DNA of 64,000 nucleotides, from positions 1,178,001 to 1,242,000 of the forward strand of contig NZ_JACHMW010000001.1 in the NCBI RefSeq assembly GCF_014205115.1, written 5' to 3'. Each line of letters starts with the position of its first letter. Position 1 is the stretch's first letter. A program made the translations under genes and the position numbers. The notes beneath the pieces are model-generated. The model saw nothing but the letters and a program-made list of their open reading frames with translations, did no database searches and had not been told where the DNA came from. Source of the stretch: Micrococcus endophyticus (lineage in GTDB: Bacteria > Actinomycetota > Actinomycetes > Actinomycetales > Micrococcaceae). Of this stretch, positions 41,592 through 50,326 are shown piece by piece.

Positions 41592-42166
41592 TGCGCGCGC
41601 CGGGCGTGCGCGGCGTCGTCGCCCTCGGCGGTGCCGCCGGCGTGGTGGCCGGCAGCACGGCGATGGAGCTGGTCGGCGTCGGCGGCCTCCTGGCCCTGGC
41701 GGGGCGGGACGGCGGGGTCGGGCTGGGCCCCGTGGCCGCGCTCGCCTTCGCCGCGCTCCCCCTGGCCGTGGTGAACGTGCTCGGCTCCTTCCTGCTCGGC
41801 CTGCTCCTGGCCCGCTCCCGGCACGCCGGGCTGGACCGGCGGCCGGCGCTCGTGGCCGGCCTGGGCACCGGCTTCCTGGGCTCCTTCACCACCATCGCGA
41901 CGGCGGCGGCCGTGTTCCTCCTGACGCCCCTGGAGGCCGGCTGGTCCGCGATCGCCGCGGCCTCCGGGGTGGGCGGGTTCCTGTCCGCGACGGCCGGCCT
42001 GCTCCTGCCGCCCCTGGCACTGCTGGCGCTCCTGGCCGCGCTCTCGACGGCGGCCGCGGTCCTGGGCCTGCGGCTCGGCGGCGCGCCCGCCCGCGGCGCG
42101 GACGCCGAGGCCCGGGTCGACGGGGTCGCGGCCGACGGCACGGCGGCGGACGGGGTGCCGGCATGA
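41591..42166 (+). CDS. crcB: Fluoride channel subunit Fluc/CrcB (first of pair)
   Basis: Small membrane protein of the Fluc family that exports fluoride as a dual-topology dimer. 191 residues with four helices: VNVLGSFLLGLLLARSRH (with the conserved Asn) and GLGTGFLGSFTTIATAAAVF, the third-helix break that binds Na+ and lines the pore. The usual TTFST phenylalanine is Ile (TTIAT). A polar C-terminal tail of about 30 residues is added. The ATG overlaps the hisN stop by one base, and the second subunit overlaps by four, so an obligate heterodimer is likely. Confidence 0.85.
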   Translation: MRAPGVRGVVALGGAAGVVAGSTAMELVGVGGLLALAGRDGGVGLGPVAALAFAALPLAVVNVLGSFLLGLLLARSRHAGLDRRPALVAGLGTGFLGSFTTIATAAAVFLLTPLEAGWSAIAAASGVGGFLSATAGLLLPPLALLALLAALSTAAAVLGLRLGGAPARGADAEARVDGVAADGTAADGVPA

Positions 42167-42603
42167 GCCCGGCGCTGATGGGGGCGTCCCCGTGGGAGTG
42201 GGTCCTCGGCCTCGCCGTGCTGGCCGCCGGCGGCGCCCTGGGCGCCCTGCTGCGCCTGACGCTGCAGGAGCACCTGCCCCGCCGGGGCGTGCTCGCGGCG
42301 AACACCCTTGCCGCCGGCGTGCTCGGCTTCAGCCTCGCCCTGGCCCTGCCGTCCCTGGTCTACGCGAGCGGCCTCGCCGGGGACCCGCTCGGCGCCGCGG
42401 GCCTGCTCGTGGAGAGCCTGACCGCCGGGTTCTGCCTGGCGCTGGGGACGTGGTCCACGGTGGCCGGGCAGGCGGCGGACGCGGTCCTGGCCGGCCGCTG
42501 GGGCGCGGCGGGCCGGATCTGGGCCGCGCACCTCGGGCTCGGCCTGCTCGCCGCCACGGCGGGATGGGGCCTGGGGCTCGGCGCCCGCCTGCTGCTGGCC
42601 TGA
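42163..42603 (+). CDS. crcB: Fluoride channel subunit Fluc/CrcB (second of pair)
   Basis: 146 residues with four helices: GGALGALLRLTLQEHL, VLAANTLAAGVLGFSLAL (conserved Asn) and ESLTAGFCLALGTWSTVAGQ. The FxST region reads TWST. Together with the preceding subunit it should form a Fluc dimer. Duplicate adjacent crcB genes are common in Gram-positives. No fluoride riboswitch is seen, because the pair is embedded behind hisN. Confidence 0.83.
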   Translation: MSPALMGASPWEWVLGLAVLAAGGALGALLRLTLQEHLPRRGVLAANTLAAGVLGFSLALALPSLVYASGLAGDPLGAAGLLVESLTAGFCLALGTWSTVAGQAADAVLAGRWGAAGRIWAAHLGLGLLAATAGWGLGLGARLLLA

Positions 42604-42618
42604 CGCCCCCGGGCACGA

Positions 42619-42653
42619 CGAAGGCCCCGGGACGTGACGTCCCGGGGCCTTCG
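42619..42653. terminator. Bidirectional terminator between crcB and ssrA
   Basis: A perfect 15-bp stem CGAAGGCCCCGGGAC / GTCCCGGGGCCTTCG with a 5-base loop. It serves the crcB genes on the plus strand and the tmRNA on the minus strand. Confidence 0.8.
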
Positions 42654-42664
42654 CAGGTGGTGAG

Positions 42665-43033
42665 TGGAGCCGGCGGGAATTGAACCCGCGTCCGATGAGG
42701 TGTTGCCAGGTCTTCTCCGGGCGCAGTCTGCTACGGGTGTTGCTCGGCCCTGTCCGTCCCGCAGACGGGCGGACAACCCGGGCCCAGTCGGATTGATGTC
42801 GGCATCACGACCCCCGACAAGGGTGATGCCCAGTGGCTATCTAGATGACGCCAGGGTCCGGGACGACAGCATTCCCGGGCTGACGGACTCGATCACTGAT
42901 CAGGCAGCGAGAGCGAAGTCAGTGCGCTTGGATTCGGCACTTATTGGTTTGCAGAGAGCGTTTGACGAGATGACTCTGCATCCTCGGCCCGCTTCTCCCG
43001 ACGCGACACACACCGTCGAAACCGATCGGCCCC
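42665..43033 (-). ncRNA. ssrA: Transfer-messenger RNA (tmRNA)
   Basis: Rescues stalled ribosomes and tags incomplete proteins for degradation. The 5' end GGGGCCGATCGGTTTCGAC pairs with the 3' CGGCTCC; the T arm GCGGGTTCAATTCCCGC and the discriminator A complete the tRNA-like part. The tag reading frame (42900-42938, stop included) encodes AESKRTDFALAA and ends in TGA. CCA is not encoded. The partner protein gene smpB lies 168 bases upstream on the same strand. Boundaries come from the acceptor stem and should be right to a base or two. Confidence 0.96.
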
Positions 43034-43201
43034 TAGGGGCGACTCCTCTATGAGGTTGTCAATCACCACTGCAGGCGAGGGGCGCGCGGCCCGCCGGTCC
43101 TGAAACCGGCCCTGCGAGAGATACAACGTAGCACACCCGGTCCGCATTCCCCACGGGTGGCGAGGGGCCCCGGAGGCCCTGCTCCGGGGCGGGCGCGGGC
43201 C

Positions 43202-43717
43202 TCAGGCGACGCCGGCGCGGCGGTTGCGGATCCGCATGGCGCGCTGGGCCTCGCGGTTGTCCTGCTGCTCGCGCAGCTTGTGGCGCTTGTCGTACTCGCG
43301 GTTGCCGCGGGCGACGCCGATCTCCACCTTCACGCGCCCGTTCAGGAAGTACAGGGACAGCGGGACGATGGTCAGGCCCGGGTCCTGGATCTGGCGGGAG
43401 ATCTTGGTGAGCTCGGCGCGGTGCAGCAGCAGCTTGCGCCGCCGGCGGGCGGCGTGGTTGGTCCAGGAGCCGTTGAGGTACTCCGGGATGTACACCTGCT
43501 CGAGCCACAGCTCGTCCCGGTAGAACACGGCGAACCCGTCCACCAGGGAGGCCTTGCCCTCGCGCAGGGACTTCACCTCGGTGCCCGTCAGCACGAGGCC
43601 GGCCTCGTAGACGTCGAGGATCGTGTAGTCGTGCCGGGCCTTCTTGTTGTTGGCGATCACCTGGCGCTCACCCGGGGCCGGCTGCTTGGCGGCCTTGCCC
43701 TTGCTGTTCTTGCCCAT
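43202..43717 (-). CDS. smpB: SsrA-binding protein SmpB
   Basis: Binds the tRNA-like domain of tmRNA and is required for trans-translation. The 171-residue protein has [43 protein letters not shown] (OB-fold start), [17 protein letters not shown] and the C-terminal tail [28 protein letters not shown] that becomes helical in the mRNA channel. GAGGAGCGAGACC precedes the ATG. The next gene downstream is ssrA, a usual arrangement. The 168 bases between (43034-43201) contain an extended-10-like TGCTACGTT (43125-43133) that may be the tmRNA promoter. Confidence 0.97.
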   Translation of the reverse strand: MGKNSKGKAAKQPAPGERQVIANNKKARHDYTILDVYEAGLVLTGTEVKSLREGKASLVDGFAVFYRDELWLEQVYIPEYLNGSWTNHAARRRRKLLLHRAELTKISRQIQDPGLTIVPLSLYFLNGRVKVEIGVARGNREYDKRHKLREQQDNREAQRAMRIRNRRAGVA

Positions 43718-43787
43718 GGTCTCGCTCCTCTCATGCCACGGCAGACGGCCGCGCCCGGAATCGGGCGCGGCCGTCCACTCTACCGGG

Positions 43788-44453
43788 TCAGTCCAGCTCG
43801 GCGCCGGTGAGGGCGCGGACCTGCTCCTCGGAGACGCCGGGGGCGGTCTCCACGAGCCGCAGGCGCGGCTGCTCGGGGGTGCCGACGACGTCGATCACGG
43901 CCAGGTCCGTGATGATGCGGTCCACCACGGCGCGGCCGGTCAGCGGCAGCGTGCACTGGTCCACGATCTTGGGGGTGCCGTCCTTGGAGATGTGGTCCAT
44001 CATCACGATCACGCGGCCGGCGCCGTGCACGAGGTCCATGGCGCCGCCCATGCCCTTGACCATCTTGCCGGGCACCATCCAGTTGGCGAGGTCGCCGGCG
44101 GAAGAGACCTCCATGCCGCCCAGGACGGCGACGTCGATCTTGCCGCCGCGGATCATGCCGAAGCTCAGCGCGGAGTCGAAGAAGGACGCCCCGGGGTTCA
44201 CGGTGACGGTCTCCTTGCCCGCGTTGATCAGGTCCGGGTCCACCTCGTCCTCGGCGGGGTACGGCCCGGTGCCGAGGATGCCGTTCTCGGACTGCAGCAC
44301 CACGCTGCGCCCGGCCGGGATGTGGTTGGGGATCAGGGTGGGCATGCCGATGCCGAGGTTGACGTAGGCGCCGTCCGGCAGCTCCTGGGCCGCGCGGGCG
44401 GCCATCTGGTCCCGGCTCAGGCCCTCGGGCCGCTCGGTGCTCTGCTCGCTCAT
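43788..44453 (-). CDS. scoB: 3-oxoacid CoA-transferase subunit B
   Basis: Beta subunit of succinyl-CoA:3-ketoacid CoA-transferase, which activates acetoacetate with succinyl-CoA. The 221-residue protein has [17 protein letters not shown], the catalytic-glutamate motif SENGILGTG and [20 protein letters not shown]. The ATG overlaps the scoA stop by one base. It forms a ketone-body cluster with the dehydrogenase and thiolase genes upstream. Confidence 0.95.
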   Translation of the reverse strand: MSEQSTERPEGLSRDQMAARAAQELPDGAYVNLGIGMPTLIPNHIPAGRSVVLQSENGILGTGPYPAEDEVDPDLINAGKETVTVNPGASFFDSALSFGMIRGGKIDVAVLGGMEVSSAGDLANWMVPGKMVKGMGGAMDLVHGAGRVIVMMDHISKDGTPKIVDQCTLPLTGRAVVDRIITDLAVIDVVGTPEQPRLRLVETAPGVSEEQVRALTGAELD

Positions 44454-45259
44454 CAGGACTCCTCCCCCGCCGCGCGGACGGTGCGCTTCTCGATCCGCTT
44501 CTCGATGTCCGTGCCGACCTCCACGATCCGGTGGACGAACACGCCGGGCAGGTGCACCTCGTCCGGGTCGATCTCCCCGGGCTCGACGAGCTCCTCCACC
44601 TGGGCGATGCACACCCGCCCGGCCATGGCCGCGGGCGGGCCGAACTGGCGGGTGGCCTTGCGGAACACGAGGTTGCCGTGCCGGTCGCCCTTCCACGCGT
44701 GCACCAGGGAGAAGTCCGTGACGATGGACTGCTCGAGCACGTAGGTCTGCTCCTCGGCGGGGTCCTGGCTCACGTAGCCCTCGCCGAGCACGAACGTGTC
44801 CGTGGGCTTGGCCGCGGAGGACTTCACCACGTTGCCCTCGGCGTCGTAGCGCATGGGCAGGCCGCCCTCGGCCACCTGGGTCCCGACGCCGGAGCGCGTG
44901 TAGAACGCGGGGATGCCGGCGCCGCCGGCGCGCAGCTTCTCCGCGAGGGTGCCCTGCGGGACGAGCTCCACCTCGAGCTCGCCCTCGAGGTACTGGCGGG
45001 CGAACTCCTTGTTCTCCCCCACGTAGGAGGAGGTCATCTTGCGGATGCGGCCGGCCCCGAGCAGGATGCCCAGGCCCCAGCCGTCCACGCCGCAGTTGTT
45101 GGAGACCACGGACAGGTCCGCGGCGCCCTGCTCGAGGAGGGCCTCGATGAGCTGGATGGGGTTGCCGGAGAGGCCGAACCCGCCGACGGCCAGGGACGCG
45201 CCGTCCGGCACGTCCGCCACCGCCTCGGCCGGGGTGGCCACGGTCTTGTCGAGCGCCAT
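44453..45259 (-). CDS. scoA: 3-oxoacid CoA-transferase subunit A
   Basis: Alpha subunit of the acetoacetate-specific CoA-transferase. The 268-residue protein has the CoA motif [21 protein letters not shown], the [12 protein letters not shown] loop, [20 protein letters not shown] and [11 protein letters not shown]. In Bacillus subtilis the homologous genes scoA-scoB sit beside a GntP permease (yxjC) and a hydroxybutyrate dehydrogenase (yxjF), which matches this neighbourhood. Confidence 0.95.
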   Translation of the reverse strand: MALDKTVATPAEAVADVPDGASLAVGGFGLSGNPIQLIEALLEQGAADLSVVSNNCGVDGWGLGILLGAGRIRKMTSSYVGENKEFARQYLEGELEVELVPQGTLAEKLRAGGAGIPAFYTRSGVGTQVAEGGLPMRYDAEGNVVKSSAAKPTDTFVLGEGYVSQDPAEEQTYVLEQSIVTDFSLVHAWKGDRHGNLVFRKATRQFGPPAAMAGRVCIAQVEELVEPGEIDPDEVHLPGVFVHRIVEVGTDIEKRIEKRTVRAAGEES

Positions 45260-45327
45260 CGCTGGGGCTCCCTTCGTCTCGGTGGTGTCAGGTTCTCTCG
45301 CCGGCCCGGGGCGGGCCGGCGGGGTGC

Positions 45328-46086
45328 TCAGGTGGCGGCCCAGCCGCCGTCGAGGGAGTAGGACGAGCCGGTGGCCACGGCCGCCGCGTCGGAGGCGAGC
45401 CACACCGCGAGCGTGGCCACCTCCTCGGGCTCGGCCAGGCGCTTGACGGCCGAGTGGGCCAGGAACACCTGGTCCAGGACCTCCTCCTCCGAGATCCCCC
45501 GGCTGGCGGCCTGGTCCGCCACCTGCTCGTCCACGAGCGGGGTGCGCACGTAGCCGGGGTTGATGCAGTTGGCGGTGACGCCGTGGGGCCCGCCCTCGAG
45601 GGCCGTCACCTTGGTCAGCCCCTGGAGGCCGTGCTTGGCGGCCACGTAGGCGCTCTTGAACGGGGAGGCCACGAGTCCGTGCGCCGAGGAGAGGTTGATG
45701 ATCCGGCCGAAGCCGCGCTCGTACATGCCCGGCAGCACGGCGCGGGTGAGCAGGAACGGGGCCTCGAGCATGAGGCGGTGGATCAGGCGCCAGTCCTCCG
45801 GGACGAACTCCTCCACGGGGTTGATGCGCTGGATGCCGGCGTTGTTCACGAGGATGTCCGTGTCCAGGGACAGGTCTTCGAGCGCGGCCACGTCGGAGAG
45901 GTCGGCGGCCCAGACGTCGCCGCCGACCTCCTCGGCCACGGCGCGCGCGGCGGCCTCGTCGCGATCGGCCACGGTGACCGTGGCCCCCGCCCCCGCGAAC
46001 GCGCGGGCGATCGCGGCGCCGATGCCGGAGGCGCCGCCGGTGACGACGGCGCGGCGGCCGGCCAGGCTGAGGGTCGTTCCTGCCAT
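45328..46086 (-). CDS. 3-hydroxybutyrate dehydrogenase (SDR family)
   Basis: NAD-dependent oxidation of D-3-hydroxybutyrate to acetoacetate. A 252-residue classical short-chain dehydrogenase: GGASGIGAAIARAFA (cofactor loop), LVNNAGIQRINPVEEF, the catalytic Ser in INLSSAHGLVASPFKSAYVAAKHG with Tyr and Lys, and INPGYVRTPLVDEQ. VASPFKSAYVAAKHG and the RGISEEEVL motif are typical of the hydroxybutyrate branch. Its place between thiolase and CoA-transferase genes supports the substrate. Confidence 0.92.
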   Translation of the reverse strand: MAGTTLSLAGRRAVVTGGASGIGAAIARAFAGAGATVTVADRDEAAARAVAEEVGGDVWAADLSDVAALEDLSLDTDILVNNAGIQRINPVEEFVPEDWRLIHRLMLEAPFLLTRAVLPGMYERGFGRIINLSSAHGLVASPFKSAYVAAKHGLQGLTKVTALEGGPHGVTANCINPGYVRTPLVDEQVADQAASRGISEEEVLDQVFLAHSAVKRLAEPEEVATLAVWLASDAAAVATGSSYSLDGGWAAT

Positions 46087-46174
46087 GGTGCTGTGCTCCT
46101 CGTCAGGGGTGGGGTCGGGGGTCGAAGGCGGAGGGTCCGCCGGCGCCCCGCGGGGGCGGGACGCCGGGAGAACG

Positions 46175-47383
46175 TCAGCGGAAGAGGATCAGGGCCTCGC
46201 CCTGGCCGCCGCCGCCGCACAGGGAGACGGCCGCGCGGCCGCCGTCGCGGCGGTCCAGCTCGAGGGCCGCGTGCAGGGCCAGGCGGGCGCCCGAGGCGCC
46301 GATCGGGTGGCCCAGGGCGATGGCGCCGCCGTGGACGTTGGTCTTCTCCAGCGGGTAGTCGAGGTCGCGCAGGGACTGCACGGCCACGGCGCCGAAGGCC
46401 TCGTTGATCTCGATGAAGTCGAGGTCGGCCACCTCCCAGCCCTGCTTGGCCACGGCCGCCTTGATGGCGTCCGAAGGCTGGGAGTGCAGCTGGGAGCTGT
46501 CCGGGCCGGCGGTCTGGCCGGGGGCGCCCACGGCCGCCAGGATCGTCAGCCCCATCTCCTCGGCGTACGCGCGGGAGGTCACCACGAGCGCGGCCGCGCC
46601 GTCGGAGAGCGGGGAGGAGTTGCCGGCGGTGATGGTGCCGTCCTTCGCGAACGCCGGGCGCAGGCCGCCGAGGGACTCCGCGGTGGTGTCCGGGCGGACG
46701 CCCTCGTCCTGGGAGACGACCAGCGGCTCGCCCTTGCGCTGCGGGATCTCGACCGGGGCGATCTCGCCGTCGAACACGCCCTCGGCCTGGGCCTGGGCGG
46801 CCCGCTGGTGCGAGGACGCCGCCACCTCGTCCTGCTCCTCGCGGGAGATGGTGCGCTCCCCGTTGCCGGACTCGGTCAGCTCGCCCATGGCCTCGTGGCT
46901 CAGGGAGTCGGTCAGGCCGTCCCAGGCCACGGAGTCCAGGAGGGTGGAGGGGCCGTACTTGAAACCCTTGCGGGCCCCGGGCAGCAGGTGCGGCGCGTTG
47001 GTCATGGACTCCTGGCCGCCGGCCACCACCACGGAGGCCTCCCCCAGGCGGATGAGCCGTGCGGCGTCGATCACGGCGGTGAGGCCGGAGAGGCACACCT
47101 TGTTGATCGTCATGGCCGGCACGCTCCACGGGATGCCCGCGGCGAGGGCGGACTGGCGGGCCGGGTTCTGCCCGGCGCCGGCCTGGACCACCTGGCCCAT
47201 GTAGACCATGTCCACGTGCTCGCCGGCCACGCCCGCGCGCTCGAGGGCGTGGCGGATGGCGTGCGCGCCCAGGTCCACGGCGCTGCGGTCCGCCTGCTGC
47301 GAGAGCAGGCGGGTGAACGGTGTGCGGGCGCCGCCCACGATCACGGCGTCGGTGGGCTGGGGCTGGGGCAGCTGCGCGGTCAT
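46175..47383 (-). CDS. Acetyl-CoA acetyltransferase (thiolase)
   Basis: Cleaves acetoacetyl-CoA to two acetyl-CoA, the last step of ketone-body use. The 402-residue thiolase has the acyl-enzyme cysteine in INKVCLSGLTAVIDAARLI (near 92), AGGQESMTNAPHLLPGARKG, the His in HGGAIALGHPIGASGARL and the base Cys in SLCGGGGQGEA. The ATG has CAGGAGG seven bases upstream. It could also act in the direction of acetoacetyl-CoA synthesis for storage polymers, but no polymerase gene is in view. Confidence 0.95.
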   Translation of the reverse strand: MTAQLPQPQPTDAVIVGGARTPFTRLLSQQADRSAVDLGAHAIRHALERAGVAGEHVDMVYMGQVVQAGAGQNPARQSALAAGIPWSVPAMTINKVCLSGLTAVIDAARLIRLGEASVVVAGGQESMTNAPHLLPGARKGFKYGPSTLLDSVAWDGLTDSLSHEAMGELTESGNGERTISREEQDEVAASSHQRAAQAQAEGVFDGEIAPVEIPQRKGEPLVVSQDEGVRPDTTAESLGGLRPAFAKDGTITAGNSSPLSDGAAALVVTSRAYAEEMGLTILAAVGAPGQTAGPDSSQLHSQPSDAIKAAVAKQGWEVADLDFIEINEAFGAVAVQSLRDLDYPLEKTNVHGGAIALGHPIGASGARLALHAALELDRRDGGRAAVSLCGGGGQGEALILFR

Positions 47384-47489
47384 GGGGTCCTCCTGGGATC
47401 CGGGATTCGGTTCATGGCGATTCACTCAGTCGAAGTCTATGGTCCGGGTCACACCCGGGGCCACCAGCCCCGGGCGCGACCCGCACCGG

Positions 47490-48905
47490 TCAGGCCAAGC
47501 CCATCAGGGACACGGCCGCGACCAGGGCGGCCACCACGAGCACCGGGATCGCCAGGGTCACGGCGAACACGTCCTTGTAGGACTGGCGGTGCGTGAGGCC
47601 GCAGACGATCAGCAGGGTCACGACGGCGCCGGAGTGCGGCAGCGTGTCGATGCCGCCGGCGGCCATCGCGGTGAGGCGGTGCATGATCTCCAGGCTCGTG
47701 CCCTCGGCCTCGGCCATCTGGCGCAGCTGCGGGCCGAGCGCGTTCAGGGCGATGGTCATGCCGCCCGAGGACGAGCCCGTGATGCCGGCCGTGGCCGAGG
47801 TGGCGATCACCGACGTCGTGAGCGCGTTCGTGCCCAGGTTCATGACGCCGTCGCGGATCACCGCGAACGCGGCCACCGAGGCGACGACGGCGCCGTAGCC
47901 GACCTCTGAGCCCACCGAGAAGATCGGCAGCATGGACTGGCGGGTGCCCTCGTACATGGCCTTCTTGAGGTCCTCGAAGCGCTTGAGGTGCAGCGCGATG
48001 ATCAGCAGGATCGCCACGGTGATGGCGGTGGTCACGGCCCAGATGCCGGCGCGCGAGGAGTACGCGATGCCGCCGTAGGTCTCCTGCTGCAGGAAGGACC
48101 AGTCCATCGCCGGGAAGATCACGAGCGTGCAGAGGAAGTTCACGCCGATCACGGTGAGCAGCGGCAGGAAGGGCAGCACGCGGCCGGTCGGCTGCATGCG
48201 CGCCTCCACGCCGATGCCGCCGCCGGCGGAGGCGTGCCCGGCCGGGGTGTCGTTGCGGGCGTCCGAGAAGGACTCCCCCGCCGCCACGAGGCGACGGCGC
48301 CGCGTCTCGAGCCAGGCCATGCCGAGGCCGAAGATCATCAGGGCGCCGACCGTGCCGACCACCGGCGCCGCGTACGGGCCGGTGTCGAAGAACTGACCGG
48401 GGATGATGTTCTGCACCTGCGGCGAGCCCGGCAGGGCGGTCATGGTGAACGTGAAGATGCCCAGGGCGATGGTGCCGGGGATCAGGCGGCGCGGGATGTC
48501 GCCCACGCGGAACAGCTCACGGGCGATCGGGTAGATCACGAACGCCACCACGAACAGGCTGATGCCGCCGTAGGTCATGAGGGCGGACGTGATCACCGTG
48601 GCCGCCATGGCGGAGCGGGTGCCGATCCAGCCGGTGACGGTGCGGGCGATCGACTCGGCGAAGCCCGTGACGGTCATGAGCAGGCCGAAGATCGCGCCGG
48701 TCAGGAACAGCGGGAAGTAGCTGCCCACATAGTTCGCCATGGCCGGCATGAACACCTCGGTGTACGCCGGGAGGATGGGCGCGCCCGAGAACAGCAGGGC
48801 GACCACGGAGGCGATCGGGGCCGCGAGGATGACGGGCATGCCGCGGTAGGCGAGCGTGATGAGGGTGACCAGGGACAGGATGATGCCCAGGATTCCGAGG
48901 AGCAT
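47490..48905 (-). CDS. GntP-family permease, probably for 3-hydroxybutyrate/ketone bodies
   Basis: A 471-residue membrane transporter with about 12-14 helices of the GntP/ion-transporter superfamily. MTYGGISLFVVAFVIYPIARELFRVGDIPRRLIPGTIALGIFTFTMTALPGSP is typical of the YxjC-like group, as is GITGSSSGGMTIALNALGPQLRQMAEAEG. The gene leads the cluster of dehydrogenase, thiolase and CoA-transferase, so the substrate is likely hydroxybutyrate or acetoacetate, by context. The ATG has GAAGGACCCCC upstream. The 134-base gap before it has no gene; it holds a short hairpin (TGTGGCG/CGCCACA, around 49013-49028). Confidence 0.85.
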   Translation of the reverse strand: MLLGILGIILSLVTLITLAYRGMPVILAAPIASVVALLFSGAPILPAYTEVFMPAMANYVGSYFPLFLTGAIFGLLMTVTGFAESIARTVTGWIGTRSAMAATVITSALMTYGGISLFVVAFVIYPIARELFRVGDIPRRLIPGTIALGIFTFTMTALPGSPQVQNIIPGQFFDTGPYAAPVVGTVGALMIFGLGMAWLETRRRRLVAAGESFSDARNDTPAGHASAGGGIGVEARMQPTGRVLPFLPLLTVIGVNFLCTLVIFPAMDWSFLQQETYGGIAYSSRAGIWAVTTAITVAILLIIALHLKRFEDLKKAMYEGTRQSMLPIFSVGSEVGYGAVVASVAAFAVIRDGVMNLGTNALTTSVIATSATAGITGSSSGGMTIALNALGPQLRQMAEAEGTSLEIMHRLTAMAAGGIDTLPHSGAVVTLLIVCGLTHRQSYKDVFAVTLAIPVLVVAALVAAVSLMGLA

Positions 48906-49039
48906 GGGGGTCCTTCGGGACGGGGGCCCGGGGGCGGGCCCGCGGACGGCGGGATGACGCTCCCGTCACGACGCCGCGCGCCGCCTCGGGAGGCCTCCAG
49001 CCTGGCCCACCGCCTGTGGCGGGCGCCACAGTGGGAACG

Positions 49040-50326
49040 TCAATCCGGGCGGTCCCCCGTTGTGGGATCCCACAACGGACGGGCGGCGAGCACCCACCGC
49101 AGCTCCACGATCGTGTCCGCCGCGTGCGGGTCGTGGCCCGTCAGGTCCCGGTAGCGCCGCAGCCGGTGGCGCAGCGTGTTCTCGTGCACCGGGATGGACG
49201 CGGCCGCCGCCGAGGCGGAGAGCCCGTGGTCCAGGTAGGCCTGGAGCGCCTCCAGGATCGGGGCGGCGAAGTCCCCGGCCTCGCGCAGCGGCTCCAGGTG
49301 CCGGGCCACCAGCAGGTCCGTGGTCTGCGGGCTCTCGGTGACGGCCGCCCGCCAGCCCAGGCGCTCCCGGTCCACGACGCCGGTCAGGCCGGTGGCCTCG
49401 GCGGCCTCCAGCACCTGGCCGGCGGCAAGGAACGAGTCCGTCAGGGCCTCCAGCGGCGCGGGCTCCCCCAGCGCGAGCACGGTGACGTGCCCGGATAGGC
49501 ACGCCTCGCCGCGGGTGGCCGCCGGGCCGGGCCAGGACGCGGCGGGGCCGATCTCGGGGACCGCCAGGCCCACCACGTCGTGGCCGCGCGGGGCGGTGAG
49601 CAGGCGCAGGCCCCGCTCCCGGGACCACGCGTGCAGCGCGCGCTCCGCGGCGGCCGGGGCGCCGTCGTCGTGGGGGCGGCGGGTGCGGGCGCGCAGGGCG
49701 CGGGCCCGGACGTCCGTGGGCAGTCCGTGGGCGTCGGCCCCGCGCAGCAGGGCGGCGGGGTCCATGCGGTTGGTCAGCACGTCCCGCACCCAGGCCGAGC
49801 GGCGGGCGGCGTCGTCGGCGGCCCGGGCGACGTCGAGCTCGTGGTGCGCCACGAGCACGCGCGTGGAGAACGCGTCGCCGAGGGCGGTGATGCGGGCGAC
49901 CACGTCCAGGATCTCGGCGGGGCTGAGCCCGTCCGCGGGCGCATCGTGCACGGCGCGGTCCAGGATCAGGGACATGCACAGGCGGAAGCCCGTGAGCACG
50001 GTGCCCACCGGCACGCCCTGTCCCATGCGCTCGGCCACCAGCTCCTCGGCCTCCGGCATGGGGGCCGACGGGTCGTTCTGGTCCTCGAGCAGCCAGCGGC
50101 GGGACAGCGCCACGTTGCGGGTCACGGCAGCCGCGAGCGCATCGTCCGGGACGGGCTCGTAGCCGGGCAGGCGCTCGCGCAGGGTGCGCAGCGTCTCCTC
50201 GATCAGGGACGCGTCCGCGGTGATGCGGTCCAGGACCCGCTCGATGGGCGTCGCGGCGTCCGGGCCGCGGCCGGCTGCGGGCGCGGGCCGTCGTCGGGAC
50301 GTCCGGGGGTCGGGCCGGAGCCTCAG
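49040..50326 (-). CDS. PucR/CdaR-type transcriptional regulator
   Basis: 428 residues: an N-terminal helical sensory region (about 15-150, LIEETLRTLRERLPGYEPVPDDALAAAV), a middle GGDEF-like region (185-330) and a C-terminal PucR helix-turn-helix LQAYLDHGLSASAAAASIPVHENTLRHRLRRYRDLTGHD. It likely regulates the ketone-body cluster downstream, by position. The start is unusual: no ATG, GTG or TTG is in frame between 50125 and the stop of the preceding dehydrogenase, but a CTG (50324-50326) overlaps that stop as CTGA, like the GTGA/ATGA overlaps elsewhere. The alternative, GTG 50125, would drop 67 conserved-looking residues. Confidence 0.8.
   Translation of the reverse strand: MRLRPDPRTSRRRPAPAAGRGPDAATPIERVLDRITADASLIEETLRTLRERLPGYEPVPDDALAAAVTRNVALSRRWLLEDQNDPSAPMPEAEELVAERMGQGVPVGTVLTGFRLCMSLILDRAVHDAPADGLSPAEILDVVARITALGDAFSTRVLVAHHELDVARAADDAARRSAWVRDVLTNRMDPAALLRGADAHGLPTDVRARALRARTRRPHDDGAPAAAERALHAWSRERGLRLLTAPRGHDVVGLAVPEIGPAASWPGPAATRGEACLSGHVTVLALGEPAPLEALTDSFLAAGQVLEAAEATGLTGVVDRERLGWRAAVTESPQTTDLLVARHLEPLREAGDFAAPILEALQAYLDHGLSASAAAASIPVHENTLRHRLRRYRDLTGHDPHAADTIVELRWVLAARPLWDPTTGDRPD
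49057..49078. repeat. 22-bp perfect palindrome near the end of the PucR-type gene
   Basis: A perfect inverted repeat centred on GGATCC with core TTGTGGGATCCCACAA; it covers codons for the last residues of the regulator (LWDPTTG). It lies about 150 bases upstream of the permease gene start. It could be an operator for the permease promoter or part of a short terminator hairpin. No direct evidence separates these. Confidence 0.6.

Noticed and set aside
42664-43053. Plus-strand 129-codon open frame over ssrA
   Set aside because: It covers the antisense of the tmRNA and has no protein-like features.
43057-43062. TTGACA hexamer just upstream of ssrA as a -35 element
   Set aside because: No -10 hexamer is found at the proper spacing from it relative to the tmRNA 5' end; the TGCTACGTT further upstream is only a weak alternative.
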